Shown: one piece after another, positions 25,522 to 34,489 of the stretch
Numbering within the stretch: position 1 is the stretch's first letter
Layout: the number at the start of each line of letters is the position of its first letter
DNA from: Arthrobacter sp. EpRS71
GTDB lineage: Bacteria > Actinomycetota > Actinomycetes > Actinomycetales > Micrococcaceae
NCBI RefSeq assembly: GCF_001512285.1
Contig: NZ_LNUV01000006.1
Location: 697,159 to 761,158, forward strand
Direction: 5' to 3'
DNA: 64,000 nucleotides
Notes under the pieces: generated by a model
What the model was told of the DNA's origin: nothing
Database searches by the model: none
What the model saw: only the letters and a program-made list of their open reading frames with translations
Position numbers and translations under genes: made by a program

Positions 25522-25995
25522 ATGATCATCGAAAAAATACTGGGCAACCTCCACGAACAACCCGCCGACTACACAGGCCACCACAAAGAAAAAGTCATCC
25601 TCCCCAGCGCCCTGCTCGTCAAACGCATCCAACGCGTCACCACCGACCACGGCAAAGAACTCGGCATCCGACTCCCCACCGGCACCGGAGACCTCCGCGA
25701 CGGCGACATCCTCGCCGTCGATGCCACCAACGTCATCATCATCTCCGTACTGCCCACCGACGTCCTGGTCATAGGGCCGCGGAGCATCCACGAAATGGGC
25801 GTCGTGGCACACTCACTCGGCAACCGGCACCTGCAAGCACAATTCTTCGACGCATCATCCGAATACGGGGCCGAAGTCATGGTCTGTCAGTACGACCACA
25901 CTGTCGAGGACTATCTGAAGAGCGTCGGCGTCCCCTACGACAGGCAAGAGCGGGTCATGCCGGTGCCCTTCCGCCATGCAGAGCATTCGCACTAA
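25522..25995 (+). CDS. ureE: Urease accessory protein UreE
   Basis: 157 residues. UreE is the nickel metallochaperone. The N-terminal domain reads EKVILPSALLVKRIQRVTTDHGKELGIRLP and the C-terminal metal-binding domain has HSLGNRHLQAQF with the conserved metal-binding His, then VCQYDHTVEDYLKSVGVPY. Only a short His tail (RHAEHSH) is present rather than a long His-rich one. It starts 8 bp after ureC. Confidence 0.95.
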   Translation: MIIEKILGNLHEQPADYTGHHKEKVILPSALLVKRIQRVTTDHGKELGIRLPTGTGDLRDGDILAVDATNVIIISVLPTDVLVIGPRSIHEMGVVAHSLGNRHLQAQFFDASSEYGAEVMVCQYDHTVEDYLKSVGVPYDRQERVMPVPFRHAEHSH

Positions 25996-26112
25996 TACCG
26001 CGGCAAGGTCGCGTACCGTGGGTGACCGTGGCTGGGGCGCCGCGTTCGGCGAGCCTGCGGCGGGTGATAGGGGCCGTGCCCGCTTCGCGGTTGAGCCCAC
26101 CAGTGAGGCAGC
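25996..26112. repeat. Intergenic insert between ureE and ureF sharing a 19-bp core with 27453-27471
   Basis: This 117-bp spacer interrupts an otherwise tightly packed operon. GGGCCGTGCCCGCTTCGCG (26071-26089) recurs exactly at 27453-27471 inside the ureG-ureD palindrome. The flanking arms are less clearly palindromic here. AGTGAGG precedes the ureF ATG. Confidence 0.6.
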
Positions 26113-26781
26113 ATGACCTCCTATCAGCTTGCTCTTCAACAGTTGACCGACTCCGCGTTGCCTACGGGGGCTTTTGCTCATTCTCTGGGGTTTGAGAGCT
26201 ACATCGAGCGGGGGCTTGTCCGGGATGAGGGGTCTTTTGGGGGTTGGCTGTGGGCGTTTGTGGGGCAGCAACTGACTTATTCTGATGGGTTGGCCGTTCG
26301 CTTTCTTTATGAGGGGGTGGATGTCGGTTTGTTGGATGGGGTGTTGTCTTCGCAGTTGTTGGCTCGGGAGGTTCGGGAGGCTTCGCTCAAAATGGGGGGA
26401 CGGCTTCTGGAGATTGGTGGGGAGGTGTTTCCGTCGGCTGAATTGGAAGCGTATCGGGGACTTGTCCGGGCGGGGAGTGCCGCTGGGCATCAACCCTTGG
26501 CTTTTGGGGTTATTGCCCGGTCTTTGGGGGTTCCTTTTGAGGAGGCGCTTTCTGCCTATCTTTTTGCCACAGTCACTTCGCTGACGCAGAACGCCGTGCG
26601 AGCCATTCCATTAGGGCAGAACGCCGGGCAGCGGGTACTTCGGGACGCGCACGACGCCGTCGCTGCCGCCACCAAGGATGTAGCACAGCTGTGCTGGGAC
26701 GACTTTGGGGCCGTCAGCCCCGGCCTCGAAATTTCACAAATGCGGCACGAACGGCAACGCGCCCGCATGTTCATGAGCTAA
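26113..26781 (+). CDS. ureF: Urease accessory protein UreF
   Basis: 222 residues, all-helical. UreF works with UreD and UreG to load nickel. DSALPTGAFAHSLGFESYIERGLV near residues 16-39 and LTQNAVRAIPLGQNAGQRVL near 160-180 are family signatures. From 26140 to 26590 the gene is T- and G-rich at third positions (runs such as TTTTGGGGGTT), unlike C-ending ureC, ureE and ureG on both sides. The shift reverts near 26640. Function is not in doubt; the base composition is odd. Confidence 0.95.
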   Translation: MTSYQLALQQLTDSALPTGAFAHSLGFESYIERGLVRDEGSFGGWLWAFVGQQLTYSDGLAVRFLYEGVDVGLLDGVLSSQLLAREVREASLKMGGRLLEIGGEVFPSAELEAYRGLVRAGSAAGHQPLAFGVIARSLGVPFEEALSAYLFATVTSLTQNAVRAIPLGQNAGQRVLRDAHDAVAAATKDVAQLCWDDFGAVSPGLEISQMRHERQRARMFMS

Positions 26782-26802
26782 CAAGTGCAAAGGACAAAAA
26801 AC

Positions 26803-27420
26803 ATGACAGAACCCATCAAAATCGGTGTCGGCGGACCCGTCGGAGCCGGCAAAACGCAGCTCGTGGAACGCATCACCCGGCACATGAGCCGCGACATCTC
26901 CATGGCCGCCATCACCAACGACATCTACACCATCGAAGACGCCAAAATCCTCGCCGCCAACGGCATCCTTCCCGAAAACCGGATCATCGGCGTCGAAACC
27001 GGCGGATGCCCCCACACCGCCATCCGCGAAGACACCTCCATGAACACCGCAGCCATCGAAGAACTCAAGACCAGGCACCCCGACCTGCAAGTCATCTTCG
27101 TCGAATCCGGCGGTGACAACCTCTCCGCCACCTTCAGCCCCGAACTCGTCGACTTCTCCATCTACATCATCGACGTCGCCCAAGGCGAAAAAATCCCCCG
27201 CAAAGCCGGCCAAGGCATGATCAAATCCGACCTCTTCATCATCAACAAAACAGACCTCGCACCCCACGTCGGAGCGGACCTCGCAGTCATGGAACGGGAC
27301 TCCAAAGAATTCCGCGGAAACAAGCCGTTCTGCTTCACGAACCTGAAGACGGACGAAGGCCTGGACGAGGTCCTCAACTGGATCCGCCGCGACGTCCTAA
27401 TGCTCGACTTGGCGTCGTGA
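26803..27420 (+). CDS. ureG: Urease accessory GTPase UreG
   Basis: 205 residues from ATG 26803 ([18 protein letters not shown]), with AAAGGA upstream; an in-frame GTG at 26785 is less likely. The P-loop is [13 protein letters not shown], nickel/dimer motif [12 protein letters not shown], then [17 protein letters not shown] and the guanine-specificity motif INKTDLAP. It supplies GTP-driven nickel insertion into urease. Its TGA overlaps the GTG that opens the ureD frame. Confidence 0.97.
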   Translation: MTEPIKIGVGGPVGAGKTQLVERITRHMSRDISMAAITNDIYTIEDAKILAANGILPENRIIGVETGGCPHTAIREDTSMNTAAIEELKTRHPDLQVIFVESGGDNLSATFSPELVDFSIYIIDVAQGEKIPRKAGQGMIKSDLFIINKTDLAPHVGADLAVMERDSKEFRGNKPFCFTNLKTDEGLDEVLNWIRRDVLMLDLAS

Positions 27421-28454
27421 TCGGCGGGGCTGCGGCGGCTACGCCGGATTTTGGGCCGTGCCCGCTTCGCGATGCCCGCCACGCCGCGGCCCGAAAATCC
27501 GGCTCCGCCGCCGCAGCGGTCGGCTCACGTCGCGGTAGCGAGCAGCGGACGTTGCAGGCCGCACCGAGCCCTTTGGGAAAGCTGGGGCCTGACTCCACGT
27601 TGGCCCTCGGTGACGGGGCGGTTCGGGGGCGGTTGGAGCTTGGGGTTTCTGTGCGAGGGGGGCGGTCCGTTGCTTCGCGGCAGTTCCATGAGGGCGCCTT
27701 GCGGGTGCTCAGGCCGCATTACCTGGATGAGAGCGGGCAGGTTTGCTACGTCATGGTCAATCCTGGCGGGGCCTATCTTGGGGCGGACTTGTTCCTCATT
27801 GATGTGGAGGTTGAAAGCAATGCCGCGTTGCTGTTGACCACGCAATCGGCCACCAAGGTGTACCGGACTCCGGGCTCGTTTGCTGAGCAGCGGATGCGCG
27901 TCCGGCTGGGGGAGGGATCGCGGTTGGAGCTGATGCCCGACCAGTTGATCGCCTACCGGGAAGCGAGCTATCGGCAGAATTCGCACATCAGTCTCCACCC
28001 GACGTCGAGCCTTGTCATGGCGGAGGTCATCACGCCGGGGTGGTCGCCGGACGGCGCATCCTTCAAGTACGAAGAGGTGCGGCTGCGCAACGAGATCTGG
28101 ATCGAGGACGCGGACGGTGCGAAGCTGTTGGCGCTGGACAACCTCCTGATCCGGCCACCCCTCAACGACGTCACCGGGATGGGGTTCATGGAAGGCTTCA
28201 GCCACCTGGGGTCTTTGGTGGTGGTGGACCCGCGGGTGGATCAAGCGCTCGCTGACGAGATGCACCACATGACCCGTGATTTTGACGCGTACACCGGAGT
28301 TTCTTTGACCAGGACGATTGCCGGGAGCACCGGGCTTGTGCTGCGATCGTTGTCGAACAGCACTGAGGAACTCAACACATTACTGGGTGTCTGCGCCAGT
28401 GTTCTGAGGGAACGCTGGTTTGGGCAGGCGCCTTTGAACCTGAGGAAGTATTGA
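27417..28454 (+). CDS. ureD: Urease accessory protein UreD (start uncertain)
   Basis: The frame is open from GTG 27417, which overlaps the ureG stop (GTGA), but the first 60 or so codons encode the arms of an 89-bp palindrome (Ala/Arg-rich, not UreD-like). Recognisable UreD begins near [32 protein letters not shown] (about 27625). TTG 27573 or 27600 are possible later starts; neither has a good ribosome site. Conserved parts include [34 protein letters not shown] and [21 protein letters not shown]. UreD is the scaffold for UreFG on apo-urease. Confidence 0.88.
   Translation: MIGGAAAATPDFGPCPLRDARHAAARKSGSAAAAVGSRRGSEQRTLQAAPSPLGKLGPDSTLALGDGAVRGRLELGVSVRGGRSVASRQFHEGALRVLRPHYLDESGQVCYVMVNPGGAYLGADLFLIDVEVESNAALLLTTQSATKVYRTPGSFAEQRMRVRLGEGSRLELMPDQLIAYREASYRQNSHISLHPTSSLVMAEVITPGWSPDGASFKYEEVRLRNEIWIEDADGAKLLALDNLLIRPPLNDVTGMGFMEGFSHLGSLVVVDPRVDQALADEMHHMTRDFDAYTGVSLTRTIAGSTGLVLRSLSNSTEELNTLLGVCASVLRERWFGQAPLNLRKY
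27429..27517. repeat. 89-bp palindrome at the ureG-ureD junction
   Basis: The left arm (27429-27458) GCTGCGGCGGC-TAC-GCCGG and on pairs with the right arm (27487-27517) with only a few mismatches. The loop holds the distal part of the 19-bp core also found at 26071. It looks like a mobile palindromic repeat inserted in frame at the start of ureD, and would form a large hairpin in the operon mRNA. Confidence 0.75.
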
Positions 28455-29509
28455 TGACTGCGCTGACCGAGTTCGCCACCATGTACCGGGAGCGGGAGCA
28501 GTTGTCCCTGCGGACCCGGCTGCTGTTCACCTTCGGTGCCGTTGCCGCGTTGCATCTCGCCGCCGTCGTGCTGTTGCTTGGTGGTACAGCCGGTGGCGCG
28601 CAGCCGCTGGCGCTGGGGCTGGTGATCACCGCCTACGTGGCCGGGATTAAGCACAGCTACGACTGGGATCACATCGCGGCGATCGACAACTCCACCCGCA
28701 AATTCGTGGCGCAACACAAAGACCCCGTGAGCGTCGGCTTTGCCTTCAGCCTGGGCCACAGCTCCGTGGTGATCCTGGCCGGGCTGCTGGTGGTGGCCGG
28801 TGCCACGTTGATTGGGCAGTTCATGGAGGACGGCACCACGGAAAACAAAGTGCTGGGCCTGATCGGCAGCGGAGTGTCCGGGGTGTTCCTGCTGGCCATG
28901 GGCTTGTTCAACGGCTCGGCGTTCGTCCGCGCCACCAACGTTTACCGTCAGGTGCAGCGCGGCGGTGAAGTGCGTACCGAAGACCTTGAAGCGAAGGGCT
29001 TTGTGGCCCGGCTGCTCGCCAAACCGCTAAGCAAGGTGGAGCGGCCGCGGAACATTTACGTGATCGGTTTCCTGTTCGGGCTGGGGTTCGATACCGCCAC
29101 CACCATCGGGCTGCTGGTCATCACCACGACGGCGTCACTCGCCGGGGTCTCGCCGCTCGCCTTGATGGCCCTGCCGCTCGCGTTCACGGCCGCCATGACC
29201 CTGTGCGATTCAGTCAACGGCGTCGCCATGATGAAAATGTACAAATCGGCCATCCACAACCCGAAGCGCAAGCTCGGTTTCAACGCCGTCATCACCGGCA
29301 TTTCGGCCGTCTCGGCGTTGTTCATCGCCGTGATCACGCTGGGTGGTTTCATGAATTCCGCATTTGACCTTGAGGACCCCATCACCACCTGGCTCGGCGA
29401 GATTGACCTTGGCGATGCCGGCCTGATCCTGGTTGGCCTGTTCGTGATCGTGTGGGGCGTATCCGCGGTGCGCGGCAGGGCACGCGGCAGGGTAGCTGGG
29501 AGCAGCTAG
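28454..29509 (+). CDS. Nickel/cobalt permease, NiCoT (HoxN/NixA) family
   Basis: 351 residues from ATG 28454, which overlaps the ureD TGA. About eight membrane segments. The NiCoT signature HX4DH appears as KHSYDWDHIAAIDN (near 62-75), with further family motifs FSLGHSSVV and LFGLGFDTATTIGLL. Its place at the end of the urease operon says it supplies nickel to urease. The tail is Arg/Gly-rich. The stop TAG shares a CTAG with the opposite gene. Confidence 0.93.
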   Translation: MTALTEFATMYREREQLSLRTRLLFTFGAVAALHLAAVVLLLGGTAGGAQPLALGLVITAYVAGIKHSYDWDHIAAIDNSTRKFVAQHKDPVSVGFAFSLGHSSVVILAGLLVVAGATLIGQFMEDGTTENKVLGLIGSGVSGVFLLAMGLFNGSAFVRATNVYRQVQRGGEVRTEDLEAKGFVARLLAKPLSKVERPRNIYVIGFLFGLGFDTATTIGLLVITTTASLAGVSPLALMALPLAFTAAMTLCDSVNGVAMMKMYKSAIHNPKRKLGFNAVITGISAVSALFIAVITLGGFMNSAFDLEDPITTWLGEIDLGDAGLILVGLFVIVWGVSAVRGRARGRVAGSS

Positions 29510-30483
29510 GAAACCGCCACCGCGTTGAACAGCTCAGCGGTGTCCACGCCGAGATCCGGGGCGTTCAGCACATTAGTCAGGAACACCACGCAGCGGTCCT
29601 GCTCCGGGAACATCCACCACTCCGTTCCGGACCAGCCCGGGTGCCCGTAGATCCCCCGCGCAAAAAGCTCGGACTCGTTGGCGGGCATCTGGAAGCCGAG
29701 CCCGGTGTGGCGTAGTGGCTGGGGCCGGGTGGTGATGTGGGAAACCCCGGTGGTCCGGGGACGGCGCATCGCGGCAAGAGTTGCGGGATGGACGGCTTTC
29801 CCGGAACCCCGTAGGAGCTCGGAGCCAAGACTGAGCAAATCTGCGGCCGTGCCGAAAAGTCCAGCCCCGGGATGCCTGTTCTTGTACATTGCCTGGACGT
29901 CGAGGCCCGCTGCGTCCGTGCCGTGGACGATGTGCGGGTTGGACCCCGTGTCGAAGGTGAGGCCGTGGGCTCCGGTGTCAGCTGCCAACGCCAGAAGCTG
30001 GTCTTCGAACGGTGCCCCGCCAGCCCACTCGGCCATCGCCGCGGCACCTTCAAAAGCTATGTTGCAGTACTGAACCAGGGAGCCGGCGTAGAAGGCGTGA
30101 CCCGCGGCGGTGAGCGCTTCGCGGAGGGGAGTGCCGCCGTCGAGTGCTGGATCGGAAATTCCCGAGCGGTGGCTGAGCAAGTGTTCCAGAGTCACAGTGT
30201 CAGTGCGGCCGGCACCAAAATCAGGGAGGGCGTCAGTGAGAGCGGCTCCCAAGGAGAGCTTCCCCAGTTCAACCTGCCGCATCACGGTCAGGGAGCTGAT
30301 GGGTTTGGTGACTGAGAACAGCGCAAAGTGATCGTCGGCTGTGGCTTGCCTGCCGTCGTCGGACCCGAACGCCACAATGTCCTCAATGCCTTGGCTCGAA
30401 GCGATGCCCAGCACCCCCACTGGCACGCGTCCGAGGTCTACCTGCTTGCGGGCCCAGTCTGCAGCGGGTCCTGTTTCAACCAT
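29506..30483 (-). CDS. Beta-lactamase-fold serine hydrolase (class C/esterase type)
   Basis: 325 residues without a signal peptide. The class C-like motif SxxK is SVTK (nucleophile Ser in HFALFSVTKPISSL, about 57), Tyr-x-Asn appears as YCN (about 138), and LLSHRSGISDP is the usual loop. Cytoplasmic members are mostly esterases or peptidases rather than antibiotic resistance enzymes. It converges on the nickel permease with overlapping stops. Substrate unknown. Confidence 0.9.
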   Translation of the reverse strand: MVETGPAADWARKQVDLGRVPVGVLGIASSQGIEDIVAFGSDDGRQATADDHFALFSVTKPISSLTVMRQVELGKLSLGAALTDALPDFGAGRTDTVTLEHLLSHRSGISDPALDGGTPLREALTAAGHAFYAGSLVQYCNIAFEGAAAMAEWAGGAPFEDQLLALAADTGAHGLTFDTGSNPHIVHGTDAAGLDVQAMYKNRHPGAGLFGTAADLLSLGSELLRGSGKAVHPATLAAMRRPRTTGVSHITTRPQPLRHTGLGFQMPANESELFARGIYGHPGWSGTEWWMFPEQDRCVVFLTNVLNAPDLGVDTAELFNAVAVS

Positions 30484-30746
30484 GGTTTGTTCACGCCTTC
30501 GCTCGGGGATTCTTCGTCAAATCTATCGCGAGCTCCGGGAAGAAGGGGCAAAACTGCAATAGTCATAGAGTTGATACGCAGATATGACAAGTCAATGACA
30601 AGTAAGTTAATTACATGACTGTCTTGTAGATAGAAGCCCGTAATTACCGTACGCTGATGTTGTCGTGACGCAGTGAATGGGGTGTCTGGTTTCGATTGCT
30701 TTCCTGCGTGCGGCCCCGGACCGGTCTCAAGCAAAGGATTCGCATT

Positions 30747-31370
30747 ATGAAAACACCCTCATCACGGACCAGGGCCATCGCGGCCTTTACGGCTGGACCG
30801 TTAGCCATCCTTATTGCCGGAGCGATGGTCTGGCAGGGGTCGCAGGCCGCATTCACCGCAACAACCCGCAACTCAGGAAGCGCGTGGAGCACTGGCAGCG
30901 TCACCTTGACGGACGATGACCTTGGTGCTGCTGCATTCACCGTGGAAAACATTGTCCCGGGCCAGACCGGCCAGAAATGCATTGTGGTGACATCGAATTC
31001 AAATGTTGCCGGTGAAGTGCGTGCTTACACTCAGAATTTGATTTCGGACCGCGGCCTCGAGGACCGCATCTTCTTTGATCTGGAGCAGGGTACGGGTGGT
31101 TCGTTCAATGACTGCACAGGCTTTACACCCATAGCAAACACGGTTCCGGAGCTTCCCATCTCCACGCTGGCAGTTCAAAACCGCGACTTCGCCACGGGCG
31201 GCTCCTCCTGGGATACCGCTGGCACACCCGGAGAGACCCAGAGCTACCGCGGAACATGGCGGTTCAACACCACCGGTATGACCCAGGACCAGATCAACGC
31301 ATTGCAGGGCGCCCGCGTGGGCATTGACCTGGTGTGGGAACTGCAGTCGGACACCGCGCCTACTCCGTAG
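30747..31370 (+). CDS. SipW-dependent-type secreted protein (TasA/camelysin-like)
   Basis: 207 residues from ATG 30747, with AAAGGA upstream. The N-terminus is RTRAIAAFTAGPLAILIAGAMVWQGSQAAFTATTRNSGSAW, the pattern of SipW-dependent signal peptides. A beta-rich mature domain with two Cys (GQKCIVV; FNDCTG) follows. Such proteins form surface fibres or proteases in Bacillus; in actinobacteria roles are mostly unknown. The gene for a SipW-like signal peptidase starts 24 bp later, so that enzyme probably processes this protein. Confidence 0.8.
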   Translation: MKTPSSRTRAIAAFTAGPLAILIAGAMVWQGSQAAFTATTRNSGSAWSTGSVTLTDDDLGAAAFTVENIVPGQTGQKCIVVTSNSNVAGEVRAYTQNLISDRGLEDRIFFDLEQGTGGSFNDCTGFTPIANTVPELPISTLAVQNRDFATGGSSWDTAGTPGETQSYRGTWRFNTTGMTQDQINALQGARVGIDLVWELQSDTAPTP

Positions 31371-31394
31371 GCTGATTGGACTCTCTGCTGCGTC

Positions 31395-33869
31395 GTGAGC
31401 TTGGAAACCAAGGACAGCGCCGGATCGGCCCTGTTCTCCGCTGATGGATGGGTTCCCTTCGTCGTGGGCATTGTCGCCAGGGTATATCTGGGTATTTCCC
31501 TGAGCCTGGCGGTCATCGCTCTCTTTCCTGCCCTGTTGGGTTGGAGCGGAAGTGTGGTGCAAAGCGGTTCCATGGAACCGCACATCAGCCCGGGCGATGT
31601 TGTTCTCACCTCCAAGCTTTCCGACGCCGAACCTGTTCCGGTAGGCGGGGTAGTGGCTTACCTGAGCCCAGCCGAGGCTGAGCCGGACGGAACAGAAAAA
31701 ACACGGCTCCACCGGATTGTCGGCGCCAACGATGACGGCACGTACGTCACCGCCGGCGACGCCAACGTGGACGTGGACAGCACGCCCATGAGACGTGAAC
31801 AAATCAGCGGCAAGGCCCGTGTCCTGGTGCCAATGATCGGCCTGCCAGGTCTATGGATGACGCACGAGACGTTCCCGCAGATCGCCATCTGGTCTGTGGG
31901 AACGCTTCTGGCTGTGGTCTGTGCCATCTATGTGGGCGGCTCAGCGGATCAACCCCAAGTACGCCGTTCCCGGCGGGAAGGCCACGAGCAGCGACAGCGG
32001 GAACCGGCACCGGCCGCCGGGCGTGGGTCAGCGGCCGCCCCGGCGCTCTGGGCCAACCCACGTATCAAGGGCATCGCGGCGTTTCTCCTCGCCGCGGTTA
32101 TCGCGGTGCTGGTGATCCTCGGCGCCACGGCTGGTACGTCCGCCGCTGCCTTTACTTCAGTCACGTCCACCCCCGCGAACAGTTGGGCTGCTTCCCCGGA
32201 TTGGAATCCGCCCACCGTAACGCTCGCGGACCCCGGAGCCTCGGTCAAAGACACCGTTGCCATCTCGGCCACAGCGCAGGACGCCGAGTCAGGCATCCGA
32301 AGCATCGACGTCGAGTACCTCCGCGACGGCGCAACAACCTGGACCGCCCTCTGTTCCGCCGCAACCGCTACGGTCACCTGCCAGTGGAACACCAAAGCAG
32401 TGCCCGACGGCGGCTACAGCCTCCGCGCGCGGGCTACGGATAACGCCGGGCTCGCCTCTGTCACGGCTCCTCGGACAACTACCGTGGCCAACAACCTCGT
32501 GGTGGTCCTCGCCAGTCCGGCCGAAGCAGTCCGCGGCAGCATTCCCCTGTCCACCAGCTTGTTGGGCGCGGGCAACACGCTCTACAGCGTGCGGGTTGAA
32601 TACTCCTTGGCCGGGGCGAACAAGTGGAGCACCCTGTGCCTCTATGTCACTGCGCCCTATAACTGCACGTGGAACACGGCGCTCACCGCCAATGAAACCT
32701 ACGATCTCCGGGCTGTTGCCGTAGCCGGCCTCACCACCACGTATTCGGCGGTGGTCACGGACATTACCGTGGACAACCAGGCTCCTGCAGTGACAATGAC
32801 GGATCCGGGGACACCGCTCAGCGGGGTGCGCACACTGGCCGCGACATCCACGGATGCCCATTCCGGTGTGGCTCAGGTCAGCCTCCAGTACGCCCGGACA
32901 GGCACCAGCACGTGGGTCACTGTGTGCACAGTGACCGAGAGCCCCTATTCTTGCCGCTTCGATACCACTACGGTGGCTGACGCCAGCTACTCGTTCAGGT
33001 CCATCAGCGTGGATGCCGCGGGAAACACCACCACCTCCGCGGCGCTCAGCAGAACCGTGGACAACACGGTGGCATCGGTGTCCGTGGACGATCCCGGCGC
33101 CTACGTCACGGGTACTGTGCCGCTGACGGCCGCGGCGAACTCCACCGCGGGGGTGGCTTCTGTTCGGATCCAGGTGGCACCCGCCGGGACCTCAACGTGG
33201 AGCACGCTTTGCACCCTTGCCACGGCTCCCTACAGCTGCAGTTGGAACACCACCGCTTACACGGACGGAACGTACGATCTCCGGGCGATACTCACGGACC
33301 GGAATGGCAAGGAAACCATCTCCGCGACGGTGGCTGCCAGAAGGGTGGATAACAGCCCACTGCGGGCCGCGGACATCCGGACCACCAATGGCGGGGCCAT
33401 CCAAGGAAAACTCGAAACGGGTGATTCCATGAGTTTCGTCTACAGCCAGCAGGTTAATCCGGCCACGGTTACGCCCGGTTGGGCCGGGGCGGCGCTCCCT
33501 GTGACGGTTCGATTGCGTGACGGCAACCTGTTGGGCCTGGGCAACGGCCAGGATGTCCTGGATGTGCAGCGCACCGGAAGCAGCGTCAACCTTGGATCAG
33601 TGAACCTGAAGCAGAACTACGCCAAGAACCGCAAGACGGTGGTGTTCAACGCCACCATGACCGCCACCACCGAAACAGTGGGCGGAGTGCCCCGCACGGT
33701 GGTTACCGTCGTCCTGGGTGCAGCGGCCAGTGGCGGTGCCGGTGTAAGGACGTCAGGTGCGGCGGCCACCATGGTCTGGACACCGACGTCGGCGGTTATT
33801 TCCACCGCTGGAGTTGCCTGCTCCCTGGCACCCCTCAGTGAACCAGGGGCGCTGGATCGCGACTTCTAG
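31395..33869 (+). CDS. Signal peptidase I (SipW-like) fused to four Ig-like repeats
   Basis: 824 residues from GTG 31395. A membrane helix (22-48) leads to a S26 signal peptidase domain: Ser59 in QSGSMEPHISPGDVV and His106 in RLHRIVG, the Ser/His form of SipW and eukaryotic SPases rather than Ser/Lys. A second helix lies at 162-181 and a third at 226-250, itself like an AAFTS-type signal. Then four Ig-like repeats (about 272-635), each with two Cys (LC...YxCxWNT) and a TVDN-type end. A C-terminal beta domain closes the chain. A protease carrying a long extracellular adhesin-like arm is unusual. Confidence 0.85.
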   Translation: MSLETKDSAGSALFSADGWVPFVVGIVARVYLGISLSLAVIALFPALLGWSGSVVQSGSMEPHISPGDVVLTSKLSDAEPVPVGGVVAYLSPAEAEPDGTEKTRLHRIVGANDDGTYVTAGDANVDVDSTPMRREQISGKARVLVPMIGLPGLWMTHETFPQIAIWSVGTLLAVVCAIYVGGSADQPQVRRSRREGHEQRQREPAPAAGRGSAAAPALWANPRIKGIAAFLLAAVIAVLVILGATAGTSAAAFTSVTSTPANSWAASPDWNPPTVTLADPGASVKDTVAISATAQDAESGIRSIDVEYLRDGATTWTALCSAATATVTCQWNTKAVPDGGYSLRARATDNAGLASVTAPRTTTVANNLVVVLASPAEAVRGSIPLSTSLLGAGNTLYSVRVEYSLAGANKWSTLCLYVTAPYNCTWNTALTANETYDLRAVAVAGLTTTYSAVVTDITVDNQAPAVTMTDPGTPLSGVRTLAATSTDAHSGVAQVSLQYARTGTSTWVTVCTVTESPYSCRFDTTTVADASYSFRSISVDAAGNTTTSAALSRTVDNTVASVSVDDPGAYVTGTVPLTAAANSTAGVASVRIQVAPAGTSTWSTLCTLATAPYSCSWNTTAYTDGTYDLRAILTDRNGKETISATVAARRVDNSPLRAADIRTTNGGAIQGKLETGDSMSFVYSQQVNPATVTPGWAGAALPVTVRLRDGNLLGLGNGQDVLDVQRTGSSVNLGSVNLKQNYAKNRKTVVFNATMTATTETVGGVPRTVVTVVLGAAASGGAGVRTSGAAATMVWTPTSAVISTAGVACSLAPLSEPGALDRDF

Positions 33870-33974
33870 CGGGCCGGTTCCTAAAACATTGTGCCGCGTG
33901 TAACCCTGGCCGCCCGGCCGGAAACTATACAAGTATCCTGCAGTTCAGGGCTCTATCCATCAGGGGGAACAATC

Positions 33975-34484
33975 GTGCTTTCAGAGCGCGAATTGGCGTT
34001 CATCGCCATTCACAAAGACAGCTACCCATCCGTGTTCAAGTTCGTTTGCCGACGTGTTGAATCCGTTGATGTAGCTGAGGAGATCGCCGCCGACGTCTAC
34101 CGCATCGTGTGGCAAAAATGGTCCGACGATTCCCACCCGGACCTGCCGTACCTCCTGACCGTTGCAAGGAACCTTGTGGGAAACGCATACCGGAGCCGCG
34201 ACAGGCGGCTGGCGCTGCAGGAAAAGCTGCGGGCGACGGCGGTGCAGCGCTTTGGTGGCGACTCCGAGAACGTGGCGGTTCAGGATGCGATGGAGCGTTT
34301 GCGGGAGAAGGACCGCGACATTTTGCAGATGGCGTACTGGGACGGGTTGGGGACCGCCGATATCGCCAAGGTGCTGCAGTGCAGCGAATCGGCGGCCAAA
34401 GTCCGCCTTCACCGGGCCCGCACGGCGTTCCGCAAACATCTGCCTGCAGGGGCCAACTCGACTACACAGAAGATGGGGGTCTGA
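33975..34484 (+). CDS. ECF RNA polymerase sigma factor
   Basis: 169 residues from GTG 33975 (MLSERELAFIAIHKDSYPSVFKFVCRR), chosen because GGGGGAA precedes it; an in-frame start at 33891 would add 28 unlike residues. Region 2 reads SVDVAEEIAADVYRIVWQKW and DLPYLLTVARNLVGNAYRSRDRR. Region 4 reads LREKDRDILQMAYWDGLGTADIAKVLQCSESAAKVRLHRARTAFRKHL. It is followed 5 bp later by a membrane protein that is its likely regulator. Confidence 0.92.
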   Translation: MLSERELAFIAIHKDSYPSVFKFVCRRVESVDVAEEIAADVYRIVWQKWSDDSHPDLPYLLTVARNLVGNAYRSRDRRLALQEKLRATAVQRFGGDSENVAVQDAMERLREKDRDILQMAYWDGLGTADIAKVLQCSESAAKVRLHRARTAFRKHLPAGANSTTQKMGV

Positions 34485-34489
34485 AGACA

